DNA of 64,000 nt, from NCBI RefSeq assembly GCF_014645695.1, contig NZ_BMMF01000002.1, forward strand, positions 376,292-440,291. Reading direction: 5' to 3'. The notes beneath the pieces were generated by a model, which was given only the letters and a program-made list of their open reading frames with translations, did not search any database and had not been told where the DNA came from. This DNA is from Salinarimonas ramus (GTDB lineage: Bacteria; Pseudomonadota; Alphaproteobacteria; Rhizobiales; Beijerinckiaceae). A program made the position numbers and the translations under genes. Within the stretch, counting starts at the first letter, position 1; each line of letters starts with the position of its first letter. Positions 33,858 to 44,772 of this stretch are shown in pieces.

Positions 33858-34474
33858 TGGTCGATCGTCTCCTTCGAGATCACCCGCGTGTCCTCGCCCA
33901 GGCGGTAGACGAAGGGGATGCCCGTGGGCAGCTCGAGCTTCGAGACCTCCTCCGTCGTCATGCCGTCGAGCACCATCATCAGCGCGCGCAGCGAATTGCC
34001 GTGGGCGGCGACGAGGACGCGCTCGCCGCGCATGACCCGGGGCAGGATCTCGCGGATGTAGTAGGGCAGCACGCGGGCCACCGTGTCCTTCAGGCTTTCG
34101 CCGCCGGGCGGCTGCACGTCGTAGGAGCGCCGCCAGAGGAAGACCTGCTCCTCGCCCCACCTGGCGCGCGCGTCGTCCTTGTTGAGGCCGGCCAGATCGC
34201 CGTAATCGCGCTCGTTGATGGCGGCGTCGGCGATGGTCGGGAGCCCCTCCTGGCCGAGCTCGCCCAGCATGATCCGGCAGGTGTGCTGGGCGCGGGTCAG
34301 CGCGGAGGTGAAGGCGACGTCGAACTGGTAGCCGCGCGCCTTGAGGCGCCGCCCGCCGAGCTGCGCCTCCTCGACGCCGAGCTCGGTGAGCTCCGGGTCC
34401 TTCCAGCCGGTGAAGAGGTTCTTCTTGTTCCAGTCGCTCTGCCCGTGGCGGGCCAAGACCAGGAGACGCTCCAT
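33854..34474 (-). CDS. gpmA: 2,3-bisphosphoglycerate-dependent phosphoglycerate mutase
   Basis: The 206-residue enzyme begins [21 protein letters not shown], with the phosphohistidine of RHG, followed by [12 protein letters not shown], the [12 protein letters not shown] block and the second catalytic histidine in [20 protein letters not shown]. It interconverts 2- and 3-phosphoglycerate in glycolysis and gluconeogenesis. This short form is typical of Hyphomicrobiales. The ATG at 34474 gives the family N-terminus. It follows dapB by 40 bases and is coupled to alkB. Confidence 0.95.
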   Translation of the reverse strand: MERLLVLARHGQSDWNKKNLFTGWKDPELTELGVEEAQLGGRRLKARGYQFDVAFTSALTRAQHTCRIMLGELGQEGLPTIADAAINERDYGDLAGLNKDDARARWGEEQVFLWRRSYDVQPPGGESLKDTVARVLPYYIREILPRVMRGERVLVAAHGNSLRALMMVLDGMTTEEVSKLELPTGIPFVYRLGEDTRVISKETIDQ

Positions 34475-34514
34475 GGAGGGGGGATCCTTCTCGCGGTTGT
34501 CGATGGGGGTGAGA

Positions 34515-35324
34515 TCAGCCCAGGCCGAGCACGTCGGCCATGGAATGGAAGCCCGGATCGCGCCCGCGCGACCAGAGCGCGGCCGTGACCGCGCCACGGG
34601 CGAAGAGCGCGCGGTCCTCGGCCACGTGGCGCATCTCGATGCGCTCGCCGGGGCCGGCGAAGATCACGGTATGGTCGCCGACGACGGAGCCGCCGCGCAG
34701 CGTCGCGAAGCCGATGTCGCCCTCGCGCCGCGCGCCGACGTGCCCGTCACGGCTGCGCACGGCCGTGTCCACGAGCGAGACCTCTCGCCCGGCGGCGGCC
34801 GCTTCGCCCAGGAGGAGCGCGGTGCCGGACGGGGCATCGACCTTGTGACGATGGTGCATCTCGACGATCTCGACGTCGAAGTCCGGCCCGAGCGCGGCGG
34901 CGGCGCGCCGCACCAGGCTCGCGAGCAGGTTCACGCCGAGCGACATGTTGCCGGACTGGACGACGACGCAGCTCTCGGCCGCCTTCCGGAGCGCGGCGAG
35001 ATCCTCCGCCGCGAGACCCGTCGTGCCGACGATGTGGGCGATGCCGCGCTCGGCGCAGAGCACGGCGAGCGCACGCGTCGCCGCCGGGGCGGTGAAGTCG
35101 AGGACGGCCTCGGCCCCCTCGATCGCCCGCGCCGGATCCTCGCCGATCGCGACCCCGAGCGCCGGGAGCCCGGCGAGCACGCCGGCATCGGCCCCGACGG
35201 CGTCCGAGCCGGAACGCTCGAAGGCGCCGGAGAGCCTGCAGCCCTCCGTCTCGGCGATCGTCCTGATCAGCATCCGACCCATCCGCCCGGCGGCGCCGAC
35301 CACGGCGAGACGCATCTCCTCCAT
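34515..35324 (-). CDS. dapB: 4-hydroxy-tetrahydrodipicolinate reductase
   Basis: The 269-residue enzyme has the nucleotide-binding [12 protein letters not shown], the [10 protein letters not shown] and [11 protein letters not shown] blocks, [11 protein letters not shown], and the catalytic [21 protein letters not shown], with the active-site His pair and Lys. It reduces the cyclic intermediate of the lysine/diaminopimelate pathway with NAD(P)H. AGGAGG seven bases before the ATG at 35324 supports that start over the ATG nine bases downstream. It leads the dapB-gpmA-alkB operon. Confidence 0.96.
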   Translation of the reverse strand: MEEMRLAVVGAAGRMGRMLIRTIAETEGCRLSGAFERSGSDAVGADAGVLAGLPALGVAIGEDPARAIEGAEAVLDFTAPAATRALAVLCAERGIAHIVGTTGLAAEDLAALRKAAESCVVVQSGNMSLGVNLLASLVRRAAAALGPDFDVEIVEMHHRHKVDAPSGTALLLGEAAAAGREVSLVDTAVRSRDGHVGARREGDIGFATLRGGSVVGDHTVIFAGPGERIEMRHVAEDRALFARGAVTAALWSRGRDPGFHSMADVLGLG

Positions 35325-35408
35325 CGCGCCCTCCTGCGAAGCGTGCACCGCGGGTATAGGACGCCGGCGCGCACGAGGAAAGTGTCCCGTGCGCGCGACG
35401 CCTTGTCC

Positions 35409-36161
35409 TCACAGCAGCCGCCCCTGCCCGTCCTCGTCGGAATTGCGCGTCGGCGCGCCGCGGGCGGTGCCGCCGCCTTCGGGCGCAGGGGCTTCCGCAG
35501 CCAGCGGCTCCACGTTCGAGGGATCGTCGTTGGCGACCTTGTTCACCCGCGGCGAGACGGGGTGCATGGTCAGCCACGCGTCCGGGCACGGCCGCGCCAG
35601 CGCGCGCGCCTCCGCATCACTCGTGCCCTCCACGTCGAGCCAGCGGCGCACGCCCTCCTCGCCGAGGATCGCGGGCATACGGTCGTGGATCGCGGCGAGC
35701 GTGCCGTTGGCGCTCGTCGTGACGATGGCGGCGGTGTCGATCTCGCCGCCGGTCGCGTCGCTGTAGGTCTCCCACAGGCCCGCCATGGGCATCGGCCCGC
35801 CCGAGGCCATGCGGATCAGGTAGGGCGCCTTGGTCTTGCCCTCCCGGCGCCATTCGTAGAAGCCGTCGGCGAGGAAGATGCAGCGCCGCCGCTTCATCGC
35901 GGCCTTGAAGGTGGGCTTCTCCAGCAGCGTCTCGGAGCGGGCGTTGATCACGAGGGGGAAGTCCTTGGGGTCCTTCACCCAGCCCGGCAGGAAGCCCCAG
36001 CGCACGAGCTTGAAGTGCGGGGCGCCGTTCTCGCGCACCACGATGGGCACGGGCTGCGTCGGCGCCACGTTGTAGCGCGGCGGGAAGTTCGGCGTCTGCG
36101 CATAGCCGAACGCCTCCCGGAAGACCTCGGGCGTGAGCGCGATGACGAAACGACCGCACAT
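35409..36161 (-). CDS. SOS response-associated peptidase-like protein (SRAP, YedK/HMCES family)
   Basis: The 250-residue protein starts MCGRFVIALTPE, so that removal of Met exposes the catalytic Cys. It continues with PPRYNVAPTQPVPIV, WGFLPGWV, INARSETL, CIFLADGFYEW with the conserved Glu, and AAIHDRMPAIL with the conserved His. The family crosslinks to abasic sites in single-stranded DNA through the N-terminal Cys and so shields them. The last 40 residues are a disordered acidic tail. No LexA box was identified in the short gap to the divergent gene. Confidence 0.92.
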   Translation of the reverse strand: MCGRFVIALTPEVFREAFGYAQTPNFPPRYNVAPTQPVPIVVRENGAPHFKLVRWGFLPGWVKDPKDFPLVINARSETLLEKPTFKAAMKRRRCIFLADGFYEWRREGKTKAPYLIRMASGGPMPMAGLWETYSDATGGEIDTAAIVTTSANGTLAAIHDRMPAILGEEGVRRWLDVEGTSDAEARALARPCPDAWLTMHPVSPRVNKVANDDPSNVEPLAAEAPAPEGGGTARGAPTRNSDEDGQGRLL

Positions 36162-36261
36162 GGGCTCCCCTTCCCTCCGATCGCGATCGGAAGTAACGCT
36201 TTGTTCGGTCCCGTCCGCCAGGATGGGCCACCGAGGACGACCCCGCGACGGCGCACCACCC

Positions 36262-36771
36262 ATGCACGGCCCGATCGACGAGACGCACGCGGCGCCGGCG
36301 CCTTCGGACGCCGCCATCGAGGGCCTCTCGAACGACTACCTCAACCATTACAGCGAGGTCCTGATGCTCGTCGAGCTGGCGGCGCAGGATCCCGACGCCG
36401 TGGACGATCTCGCCGCCTGGCGGCCGGTGGACTATCCCACCTATTTCGGCGCCTCGCACCTACGCCGCGCGCCGGCGGCGCGGGCCGCCTACGAGGCGCT
36501 GCCCGACGAGCGGCGCGCCGCCTTCGAGGCGCTGACGCGGGCGATGGACAATCTCTCGACGACGGCGATCCGGGCGCTGCGCCCACCCTGTGAGCCCGAC
36601 GACGCGGCGCACGTCGCCGAGGTCACCGGCCCGGCGCTGCGTCGCCTCATCGCGCGCGCGAGCGCCTTCCTCAATTCCGGCGGGCGCGAGCTGCCGGACG
36701 AGGCCGAGGTCGAGGCCGCCCAGCGGGCCACGGATCGGCTCCTCGAGCGCACCCTCGCGGAGACCGGCTGA
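36262..36771 (+). CDS. Hypothetical helical protein upstream of the PDF-like gene
   Basis: I do not recognise this 169-residue protein. It is acidic and predicted almost wholly helical, with LSNDYLNHYSEVLMLVELAAQDPDAVDDLAAWRPVDYPTYF given in two runs, and a central AMDNLSTTAIRALRP. No membrane segment, metal site or signal peptide is seen. The ATG at 36262 was chosen because upstream sequence overlaps the divergent SRAP promoter. Its stop and the PDF-like start share one base (TGATG), so the two are coupled and may work together. Confidence 0.65.
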   Translation: MHGPIDETHAAPAPSDAAIEGLSNDYLNHYSEVLMLVELAAQDPDAVDDLAAWRPVDYPTYFGASHLRRAPAARAAYEALPDERRAAFEALTRAMDNLSTTAIRALRPPCEPDDAAHVAEVTGPALRRLIARASAFLNSGGRELPDEAEVEAAQRATDRLLERTLAETG

Positions 36772-37265
36772 TGCCGGTGCGCGCCATCGTGCGCTTTCCG
36801 GATCCGGTGCTCTCGCAGCCGGCGGAGGCGATCGGCACGCCGGACGACGCGACCCGCGCGCTGGCGCAGGACCTCCTCGACACGATGCGCGCGGCGCCCG
36901 GCGTCGGCATCACCGCCCCGCATGTCGGCGTCCTCGTGCGCCTCGTCGTCATCGAGCTGCCGGGAGACGCCGCGCCCGCCTTCTATTGCGACCCGCGCGT
37001 GATCGCCGCGTCAACCGAGACCGCGCGGTTCACGGAAGGCTCGGTGTCGATGCCCGGGATCACGGACGAGGTGGAGCGCCCCGCGCGGGTGCGCGTCGCC
37101 TTCAGCGACCTCGACGGCACGCCGCGGGAGGAGGAGGCGCAGGGCTTCCGCGCGGCCTGCCTGCAGCACGAAATCGACCAGCTCGACGGCGTCTTCTGGC
37201 TGCGCCGCCTCACGCGCCTGCGCCGCGAGCGCGCGATGAAGCGCTGGGAGAAGGCGCGGCGCTGA
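36771..37265 (+). CDS. Peptide deformylase-like protein with altered active site
   Basis: The 164-residue protein has the peptide deformylase fold by its three motifs, but each is altered. Motif 1 reads GVGITAPHVG instead of GxGLAAPQxG (Gln to His51). Motif 2 reads EGSVSMPG instead of EGCLS, so the metal ligand Cys is Ser91. Motif 3 reads HEIDQLDG instead of HExxH, so the second metal histidine is Gln137, while H133 and the catalytic E134 remain. It probably does not deformylate nascent proteins in the usual way. A true def gene is expected elsewhere in the genome. Confidence 0.85.
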   Translation: MPVRAIVRFPDPVLSQPAEAIGTPDDATRALAQDLLDTMRAAPGVGITAPHVGVLVRLVVIELPGDAAPAFYCDPRVIAASTETARFTEGSVSMPGITDEVERPARVRVAFSDLDGTPREEEAQGFRAACLQHEIDQLDGVFWLRRLTRLRRERAMKRWEKARR

Positions 37266-37289
37266 GAGACCGGCGCCGGCTCGGCGAGA

Positions 37290-38240
37290 TCAATTGTCGT
37301 TCGGCAGGATCGACAGCGGCGCCGGCCCGGGCGTGGCCGCCGCCGGCGCGCTCGCGGCCGGGCGCAGGGCGGGCGCGGAGGTGGCGCCGAGGCGCTCCTG
37401 AAGCGCGGCGGCGCGGGCCTGCGTCCAGCGGGCCGCGCACAGGCCCTGGCGATCCTCGCCGGCGTAGCGCGCGCAGGTCGTCACCCGCTCCGCCGAGAAG
37501 CCCGCCTGCTCGGCGAGGACGGCGCGAAGCGCATCCCCCTCGCTGCGCTCGGAGAGCGTGCGGAAGGCGGCGCGCACGGCTTCGTCGGCCTCCGCGAGAT
37601 CGCGCTCCAGGCGCGCGGGATCGGTGGGCAGCGCCTCGGGCTGCGGGCCCCACATGCCGCTCGCATCGACCCGGCAATCCGCCGCCTCGAAGGTGCACAG
37701 GCCCTCGGTCCACAGGAGCGCCGCATCGGCGAAGAGCGTGACGACGACCGGGCAGGCCGGCGCCGCGAGGCGGTAGCGCGCATAGCGCCCGAGCGGCGTC
37801 ACCGGCTGCAGGGCGACGCCCGCCTCCCCGTCCGCGATGGTGACGGCGCAGGCCTCCTGCGGGTTCGCGATCCCCTGCCCTTCGAGCGTCAGCGTCGCGA
37901 CGAGGCCGCCCTGCGGGCCGCGGGCGATGTCGAGCGCGCCCGTGCGCGCGTCGCGGTGGAGCGTCAGCTGGGTGATGTCGGCCGGCGGAGGCAGCGCGGC
38001 CCGCTCGGCGGCCGGAGCGTTCGGCGGGATCGGCGCCGCGGGAGCGACGGGAGACGTCGGCGCGACGGGTGCGGGGACGCTCGGGCTCGGCGCGATCGGC
38101 GCGGGCTGCGGCGCGCCCGCGGGCGGCTGCGAGAACTGCGCGCCGGGCAATTGCAGCGGCTGCGCCGACGCCGCGCCCGGGAGCGCGGATACGAGGAGCG
38201 GCAGCGAGAACGCGAGGGCGCAGAGGGCTGTGCGGGACAA
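37290..38240 (-). CDS. Secreted hypothetical protein with Pro/Ala-rich linker
   Basis: The 316-residue product has a signal peptide (MSRTALCALAFSLPLLVSALPGAASAQP), then a 60-residue linker of Pro-Ala-Pro repeats (APIAPSPSVPAPVAPTSPVA), then a folded domain with VATLTLEGQGIANPQEACAVTI and cysteine-containing strands ACPVVVTLFADAALLWTEGLCTFEAADCR. The second half is helical with two more cysteines. A family name is not clear; periplasmic location is well supported and disulfides are likely. It stands alone and converges with the PDF-like gene. Confidence 0.6.
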   Translation of the reverse strand: MSRTALCALAFSLPLLVSALPGAASAQPLQLPGAQFSQPPAGAPQPAPIAPSPSVPAPVAPTSPVAPAAPIPPNAPAAERAALPPPADITQLTLHRDARTGALDIARGPQGGLVATLTLEGQGIANPQEACAVTIADGEAGVALQPVTPLGRYARYRLAAPACPVVVTLFADAALLWTEGLCTFEAADCRVDASGMWGPQPEALPTDPARLERDLAEADEAVRAAFRTLSERSEGDALRAVLAEQAGFSAERVTTCARYAGEDRQGLCAARWTQARAAALQERLGATSAPALRPAASAPAAATPGPAPLSILPNDN

Positions 38241-38376
38241 GTACGAGGTTCCGGAACCGTTCGCGACCGCTCGACCCTAGGCGAGCCGCGCTCCGGAGTC
38301 CATCGTGGGGGCGAAGACGACGAAGCGGGTCTTGCGTTGAGCGATGGAAGATCCTACGATCTCCACGCGGTTGGGA

Positions 38377-38394
38377 GGTCTGCCTTTGCAGACC
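38377..38394. repeat. Perfect short inverted repeat upstream of the DUF3800 pseudogene
   Basis: GGTCTGC (38377-38383) and GCAGACC (38388-38394) pair around a 4-base loop CTTT. It lies between the secreted-protein gene and the DUF3800 frame, near where composition becomes less GC-rich. It may mark a regulatory site or the edge of an acquired segment. Confidence 0.4.
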
Positions 38395-38450
38395 GTCGGA
38401 GAGCTGCTCCGCCCGGCCGCCTTTTCATGCCCGAATCCTGTTTGCCGACG

Positions 38451-39188
38451 ATGCATCTCCTCTACCTGGACGATTCCGGTTCGGTGAAGAACCCGGACGA
38501 TCCTCACATTGTCTTGGCCGGGCTCGCTGTCTTCGAGTGACAGCCGCACTGGTTTTCCCAGGAGCTGGACAGCCTCGCGGCCGAGATCTGGCCAGATGCA
38601 CCGTGGAGCCTGGAGTTCAGAGGCGCCGACATCTACGCCGGACGTCGGCATTGGCGCGGAATTCCTCGTGAAGAGCGGATCGCAGCTTATACTCGCGCGA
38701 TGCAAGTGCTCGGCCGATCAGGTCGCGTCAGGCTCTTCGGCGCGGTCATCCACAAGAGAGCCGTGTCTCCGGAAGATCCGATGGAGCTCGCCTTCGAGCA
38801 GCTCTGCAACCGATTCGATCGGCTGCTCGGACGCATGCACCGCGCGGGAGACACGCAGCGAGGCATGATCATCCTGGACGAGACCTCGTACGAGACATCT
38901 CTCCAGGCGCTGGCACGCGATTTCCGACTCATGGGTCATCGATGGGGGCAGCTGCGGAACCTCTGTGACGTTCCGCTCTTCGTGAACTCGCAGGCGACCC
39001 GGATGATACAGTACGCCGACATGATCGCGTATGCGCTGCGGAGGTACTACGACAAAGGAGATTCGTCTCTCTTCGATCTCGTCGCCCACCGTTTCGATGC
39101 CGAGGGCGGCGTGCTTCACGGGCTCGTCCACTACACGCCGAGCGGTGAGGAGTGCCATTGCTTCACCTGCCGGCAGCGGCGCACATGA
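38451..39188 (+). pseudogene. DUF3800 protein gene interrupted by one in-frame TGA
   Basis: From ATG at 38451 the frame reads MHLLYLDDSGSVKNPDDPHIVLAGLAVFE, then TGA at 38538-38540 (codon 30), then continues without shift QPHWFSQELDSLAAEIWP through to TAG-like end at 39188, finishing CHCFTCRQRRT. The whole is a normal DUF3800 protein of about 245 residues; relatives have Arg before the Gln, so a CGA-to-TGA change is the simplest cause. The conserved LYLDDSG, RLFGAVI, FEQLCNRFDR, GHRWGQLRN and RMIQYADMIAYALRR blocks are intact. Codon use is less GC-rich than neighbours, suggesting acquisition. Readthrough cannot be excluded. Confidence 0.8.
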
Positions 39189-39247
39189 ACCGCGATTCCA
39201 GCACCGCTCCACCCTTGAACGGCCGCGCCCTCCCGCCCATGTCCCGC

Positions 39248-39276
39248 CTTGCGGCGTGATTTGGGCGAGCCTATAT
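39248..39276 (+). promoter_or_regulatory. RpoH (sigma32)-type heat-shock promoter of dnaK
   Basis: CTTG (39248-39251), an 18-base spacer and CCTATAT (39270-39276) match the alphaproteobacterial RpoH consensus CTTG-N17/18-CYTATNT at every fixed position. It lies about 145 bases before the dnaK ATG. No CIRCE element was seen. Confidence 0.75.
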
Positions 39277-39421
39277 CAGCCGCGACCCGAACGGGGCCGG
39301 AGCGCGGCGCGTGCACCACGCGCGACACGGCCGGCTCCAGCCGAAATGGAACGTGTGAAGTCAGCCATGGGCCGAGTCGCTACGGGGCTCGGCGGTCTGC
39401 TTTGAAGTGAGGGATCCCGCC

Positions 39422-41341
<1,920 letters not shown>

Positions 41342-41375
41342 CGATCGCGCGAGGCTGAGCGGCGCCGCGTTCGAT

Positions 41376-41395
41376 CGGTCCCCGACCGGGGATCG
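41376..41395 (+). other. Hairpin between dnaK and dnaJ
   Basis: CGGTCCCC (41376-41383) pairs with GGGGATCG (41388-41395) around the loop GACC, with one G-U wobble. There is no T run, so it is more likely a processing or attenuation site that sets the dnaK:dnaJ ratio than a full terminator. Confidence 0.4.
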
Positions 41396-41528
41396 GCGGG
41401 CGCGGCGTCCGCGTGCTCCACCCGCACCGGCGGGCGCACGCGCCCGCAACGGATGATACGAGGCCCGGGTCCGAGCCCCGGCCGCTCGCCGACCCGGCGA
41501 GGCGACCCGATCGAAGGCACCTCACCAG

Positions 41529-42677
41529 ATGTCGAAGCGCGACTATTACGAGATCCTCGGCGTTGAGAAGACGGCGGACGAGAAGGCCCTCAAGAGCGCC
41601 TTCCGCAAGGCCGCCATGCAGTGGCACCCGGACAGGAATCCCGGCAACGCCGAAGCCGAGCTCAAGTTCAAGGAGCTCAACGAGGCCTATCAGGTCCTCT
41701 CCGACCCGCAGAAGCGCGCCGCCTACGACCGCTTCGGCCACGGCGCCTTCCAGGGCGGCGGCGGGCCGGGCGCAGGCCCCGGCTTCGGGCCGGACTTCTC
41801 CGACTTCATGTCGGACATCTTCGAGAATTTCTTCGGCGAAACGGGCCCGCGCCGCGGCGGCCGCGGCGGCGGAACGCCGGGTCGCGAGCGCGGGGCGGAC
41901 CTGCGCTACAACCTCGAGATCACCCTCGAGGACGCGTTCGAGGGTAAGACCGAGGAGCTGAAGATTCCCACCGCGCTGGCCTGCGAAGCCTGCGGCGGCA
42001 GCGGCGCCAAGCCCGGATCGAAGCCCAAGACCTGCGGCACCTGCAACGGCTACGGCCGCGTGCGCGCGACGCAGGGCTTCTTCACCATCGAGCGCACCTG
42101 CCCCACCTGCCTCGGCCGCGGCGAGGTGATCGACGATCCCTGCGAGATCTGCCAGGGCGCCGGCCGCGTCACCCGCGAGCGCACGCTGTCGGTGAATATT
42201 CCCAAGGGCGTCGAGGACGGCACGCGCATCCGCCTCGCCGGCGAGGGCGAGGCCGGCCTGCGCGGCGGCCCGGCCGGCGATCTCTACATCTTTCTTTCCA
42301 TTTCGCCGCACTCGTTCTTCCAGCGCGACGGGGCCGATCTGTTCGCCCGCGTACCCATCCCGATGGTCAAGGCGGCGCTCGGCGGAGAGGTGACGGTGCC
42401 GACGATCGACGGCTCGGACGCACGCGTCTCCATCCCCGCCGGGACCCAGACCGGCAAGCAATTCCGCATGCGCTCCAAGGGCATGCCGGTGCTCCGTTCA
42501 CGTGACGTGGGAGATCTGTACATCCAGGTCGTCATCGAGACGCCACAGAACCTGACGAAAAGACAAAAGGAGCTCCTGCAGGAGTTCGAGGCCGAGTGCT
42601 CCCGCGACACGCACCCGGAAAGCCACGGGTTCCTCAACCGGGTTCGGGACTTCTTCGGTGGAACCGGCCGGGCTTGA
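41529..42677 (+). CDS. dnaJ: Chaperone DnaJ (Hsp40)
   Basis: The 382-residue co-chaperone has an N-terminal J domain ([34 protein letters not shown], with HPD), a Gly/Phe-rich linker, four zinc-binding CxxCxGxG-type repeats ([32 protein letters not shown]) and the C-terminal substrate domain. It stimulates DnaK ATP hydrolysis and delivers substrates. It follows dnaK by 187 bases with a hairpin between, and is followed by the pmtA-like gene after 70 bases. Confidence 0.97.
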   Translation: MSKRDYYEILGVEKTADEKALKSAFRKAAMQWHPDRNPGNAEAELKFKELNEAYQVLSDPQKRAAYDRFGHGAFQGGGGPGAGPGFGPDFSDFMSDIFENFFGETGPRRGGRGGGTPGRERGADLRYNLEITLEDAFEGKTEELKIPTALACEACGGSGAKPGSKPKTCGTCNGYGRVRATQGFFTIERTCPTCLGRGEVIDDPCEICQGAGRVTRERTLSVNIPKGVEDGTRIRLAGEGEAGLRGGPAGDLYIFLSISPHSFFQRDGADLFARVPIPMVKAALGGEVTVPTIDGSDARVSIPAGTQTGKQFRMRSKGMPVLRSRDVGDLYIQVVIETPQNLTKRQKELLQEFEAECSRDTHPESHGFLNRVRDFFGGTGRA

Positions 42678-42747
42678 CGGGCGTCTGTGTCGTTGTTCTA
42701 TACGGCTTGTCCGCTTCGTCGGGCCGCCGCCAGGAAAGGAATCACGC

Positions 42748-43359
42748 GTGCTGCCTCAATCCCATCGGCACCCGCAGAAGAAGGTTCCGGTCGATCTCGA
42801 CGACGAAGCGCGCTTCCTGCGCTCCTGGATCGAGCGCCCGCTCGTCACCGGCGCGGTGACGCCCTCCGGCAAGCTCCTCGCCAGGACGATGGCGTCCTAC
42901 GTCGACCCGCGCGAGCCCGGCCCCGTCATCGAGCTCGGGCCCGGCACCGGTCCCGTGACGGAGGCGCTGGTGCGCCGCGGCATCGAGCAGGAACGGCTCG
43001 TCCTCGTGGAGTTCAATCCCGATTTCTGCCGTCTCCTGCGTCACCGCTTTCCCCGCGCCACGGTCGTGCAGGGGGACGCCTACGACATCCGCACCACCGT
43101 GAGCGAGCTCCTGGCGGAGCCCGCGGCCGCGACGATCTCCTCGCTGCCGCTGTTCACGAAGCCGGTGGAGCAGCGCCTCGCGCTCCTGCGCGCCGCGCAC
43201 GACCTCTCGCGCGCGGGCTCGCCCTTCATCCAGTTCACCTATGCCGTGGTGCCGCCCATCCCCAAGCATCCCAGCGAGTACACGGCGACGCCCTCCCAGC
43301 GCATCTGGCTCAATCTGCCGCCGGCCCGCGTCTGGGTCTATCGCCGCCCGACCGCGTGA
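42748..43359 (+). CDS. pmtA: Phospholipid N-methyltransferase (PmtA-like), class I SAM-dependent
   Basis: The 203-residue enzyme has a Rossmann SAM-binding motif VIELGPGTGPVTEALVRRG, the acidic second motif LVLVEFNPDF, QGDAYDI and the membrane-facing TISSLPLFTKP. This matches the Rhodobacter/Sinorhizobium PmtA type, which methylates phosphatidylethanolamine stepwise to phosphatidylcholine. The start is GTG at 42748 with GGAAAGGA before it. Position after dnaJ recurs in Hyphomicrobiales and supports the assignment; an rRNA adenine dimethylase-like role is a less likely alternative. Confidence 0.82.
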   Translation: MLPQSHRHPQKKVPVDLDDEARFLRSWIERPLVTGAVTPSGKLLARTMASYVDPREPGPVIELGPGTGPVTEALVRRGIEQERLVLVEFNPDFCRLLRHRFPRATVVQGDAYDIRTTVSELLAEPAAATISSLPLFTKPVEQRLALLRAAHDLSRAGSPFIQFTYAVVPPIPKHPSEYTATPSQRIWLNLPPARVWVYRRPTA

Positions 43360-43376
43360 CGTCTAGCGAGCGGCGC

Positions 43377-44699
43377 TCAGGCGAGCGCCGCATCGACCGC
43401 CTCGCCGAGCCGGTCGACGATCTCCGTCACGTCCTGCCGCGTCACGATGTAGGGCGGCGCGAGCAGCACGTGATCGCCCCGCCGGCCGTCGATCGTCCCG
43501 CCCATCGGATAGACCATCAGGCCCCGCGCCATCGCCTCGCGCTTGATGCGGGCGTGGAGCTTGCGCGCCGGATCGAAGGGCTCCTTCGTGGCACGGTCCG
43601 CGACGAGCTCGATCGCCTGGAACAGCCCGCGCCCGCGGATGTCGCCGACATGAGGGTGCGAGCCGAAGCGCGCGGCGAGGTCCTCGCGCAGCCCCTCCCC
43701 CATCGCCCGCACGTTCTCGAGGAGCCCGTCGCGCTGCACGATGGTCTGCACGGCGAGCGCCGCGGCGCAGGCGACCGCATGCCCGAGATAGGTGTGGCCG
43801 TGCTGGAACAGGCCCGAGCCCTCGCGGAAGGCGCGCACGATGCGATCGGAGACGAGCGTCGCGCCGATGGGGCCGTAGCCGCCGCCCATGCCCTTGGCGA
43901 TGGTCATGAGGTCCGGGGAGATCCCCTCCTGCTCGCAGGCGTGGAGCGTGCCCGTGCGACCCATGCCGCACATCACCTCGTCGAGGATCAGGAGCACGCC
44001 GTGCCGATCGCAGATCTCGCGCACCCGTGCGAAATAGCCCGGCGGCGGCGTCAGCGCGCCCGACGTGGCGCCGCCCACCGTCTCGGCGAGGAAGCCGATC
44101 ACGTTCTCGGAGCCGAGCCTCGCGAGCGTCTCCTCCAGCTCGTCCGCGAGCCTCGCACCGTAGGCCTCCGGCGTCTCGTCCTCGCGCTGGTCGCGATAGG
44201 CGTAGGTCGGCGAGACGTGGTGCGCCTCCACGAGGAGCGGCGCGAACTGGGCGCGGCGCCATTCGTTGCCGCCCACCGCCAGCGCGCCCAGCGTGTTGCC
44301 GTGATAGGATTGCCGCCGCGCGACGAACAGGCGCCGCTGCGGCTCGCCGATCTCGACGAAGTACTGCCGCGCCATCTTCAGCGCCGCCTCCACCGCCTCC
44401 GAGCCGCCGGAGACGAAATAGGCGTGGGAGAGGCCGGCCGGCGCGTGCGCGATCAGGTGATCGGCGAGCGCCTCCGCGACGTCGGTGGTGAAGAAGCTCG
44501 TATGGGCGTAGGAGAGCGCGTCGATCTGGCGTTTCATGGCCTCGCCGACCTCGGAATGCCCGTGGCCGAGGCAAGACACCGCCGCCCCGCCGCTCGCGTC
44601 GATATAGGTGCGGCCGGCCGCGTCCCGGATGCGGATCCCTTCCCCGGCGACGGCGACGGGATAGGTATGCGAGAGCGTGCGGTGGAGGACGTGTGACAT
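43377..44699 (-). CDS. Class III (aspartate aminotransferase-fold) PLP-dependent aminotransferase
   Basis: The 440-residue enzyme has the class III signature: YIDASGGAAVSCLGHGHSEV at the start, FVSGGSEAVEAALKMAR, RRQSYHGNTLGALAV, LILDEVMCGMGRTGTLHACEQEGISPDLMTIAKGMGGGY in two runs, with the PLP lysine in TIAKGMGGG, and HTYLGHAVACAAALA. Such enzymes move an amino group from omega-amino acids, diamines or related compounds to pyruvate or 2-oxoglutarate. The substrate cannot be fixed. It is divergent from the flippase-like gene with a likely operator between them. Confidence 0.9.
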   Translation of the reverse strand: MSHVLHRTLSHTYPVAVAGEGIRIRDAAGRTYIDASGGAAVSCLGHGHSEVGEAMKRQIDALSYAHTSFFTTDVAEALADHLIAHAPAGLSHAYFVSGGSEAVEAALKMARQYFVEIGEPQRRLFVARRQSYHGNTLGALAVGGNEWRRAQFAPLLVEAHHVSPTYAYRDQREDETPEAYGARLADELEETLARLGSENVIGFLAETVGGATSGALTPPPGYFARVREICDRHGVLLILDEVMCGMGRTGTLHACEQEGISPDLMTIAKGMGGGYGPIGATLVSDRIVRAFREGSGLFQHGHTYLGHAVACAAALAVQTIVQRDGLLENVRAMGEGLREDLAARFGSHPHVGDIRGRGLFQAIELVADRATKEPFDPARKLHARIKREAMARGLMVYPMGGTIDGRRGDHVLLAPPYIVTRQDVTEIVDRLGEAVDAALA

Positions 44700-44736
44700 G
44701 CGGGACGATCCGGCGTCGCCGGCTCCTGATCGAGGT

Positions 44737-44762
44737 GTTTCAGATCGCTATCATGATGAAAC
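44737..44762. promoter_or_regulatory. Inverted repeat between divergent genes, possible operator
   Basis: GTTTCA (44737-44742) and TGAAAC (44757-44762) flank a 14-base centre containing ATCATGAT-like sequence. It lies in the 73-base gap between the aminotransferase and the flippase-like gene and is AT-richer than the genes. A transcription factor could control both from here; none is encoded next to it. Confidence 0.4.
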
Positions 44763-44772
44763 AGACCATTCA

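Noticed and set aside
38538-38540. TGA in the DUF3800 gene as a selenocysteine codon
   Set aside because: Relatives have Arg, not Cys or Sec, at this place, and no SECIS-like hairpin follows directly. A nonsense mutation is simpler.
41376-41395. Intrinsic terminator between dnaK and dnaJ
   Set aside because: The stem lacks a T run, and dnaJ has no clear promoter of its own, so readthrough is expected.
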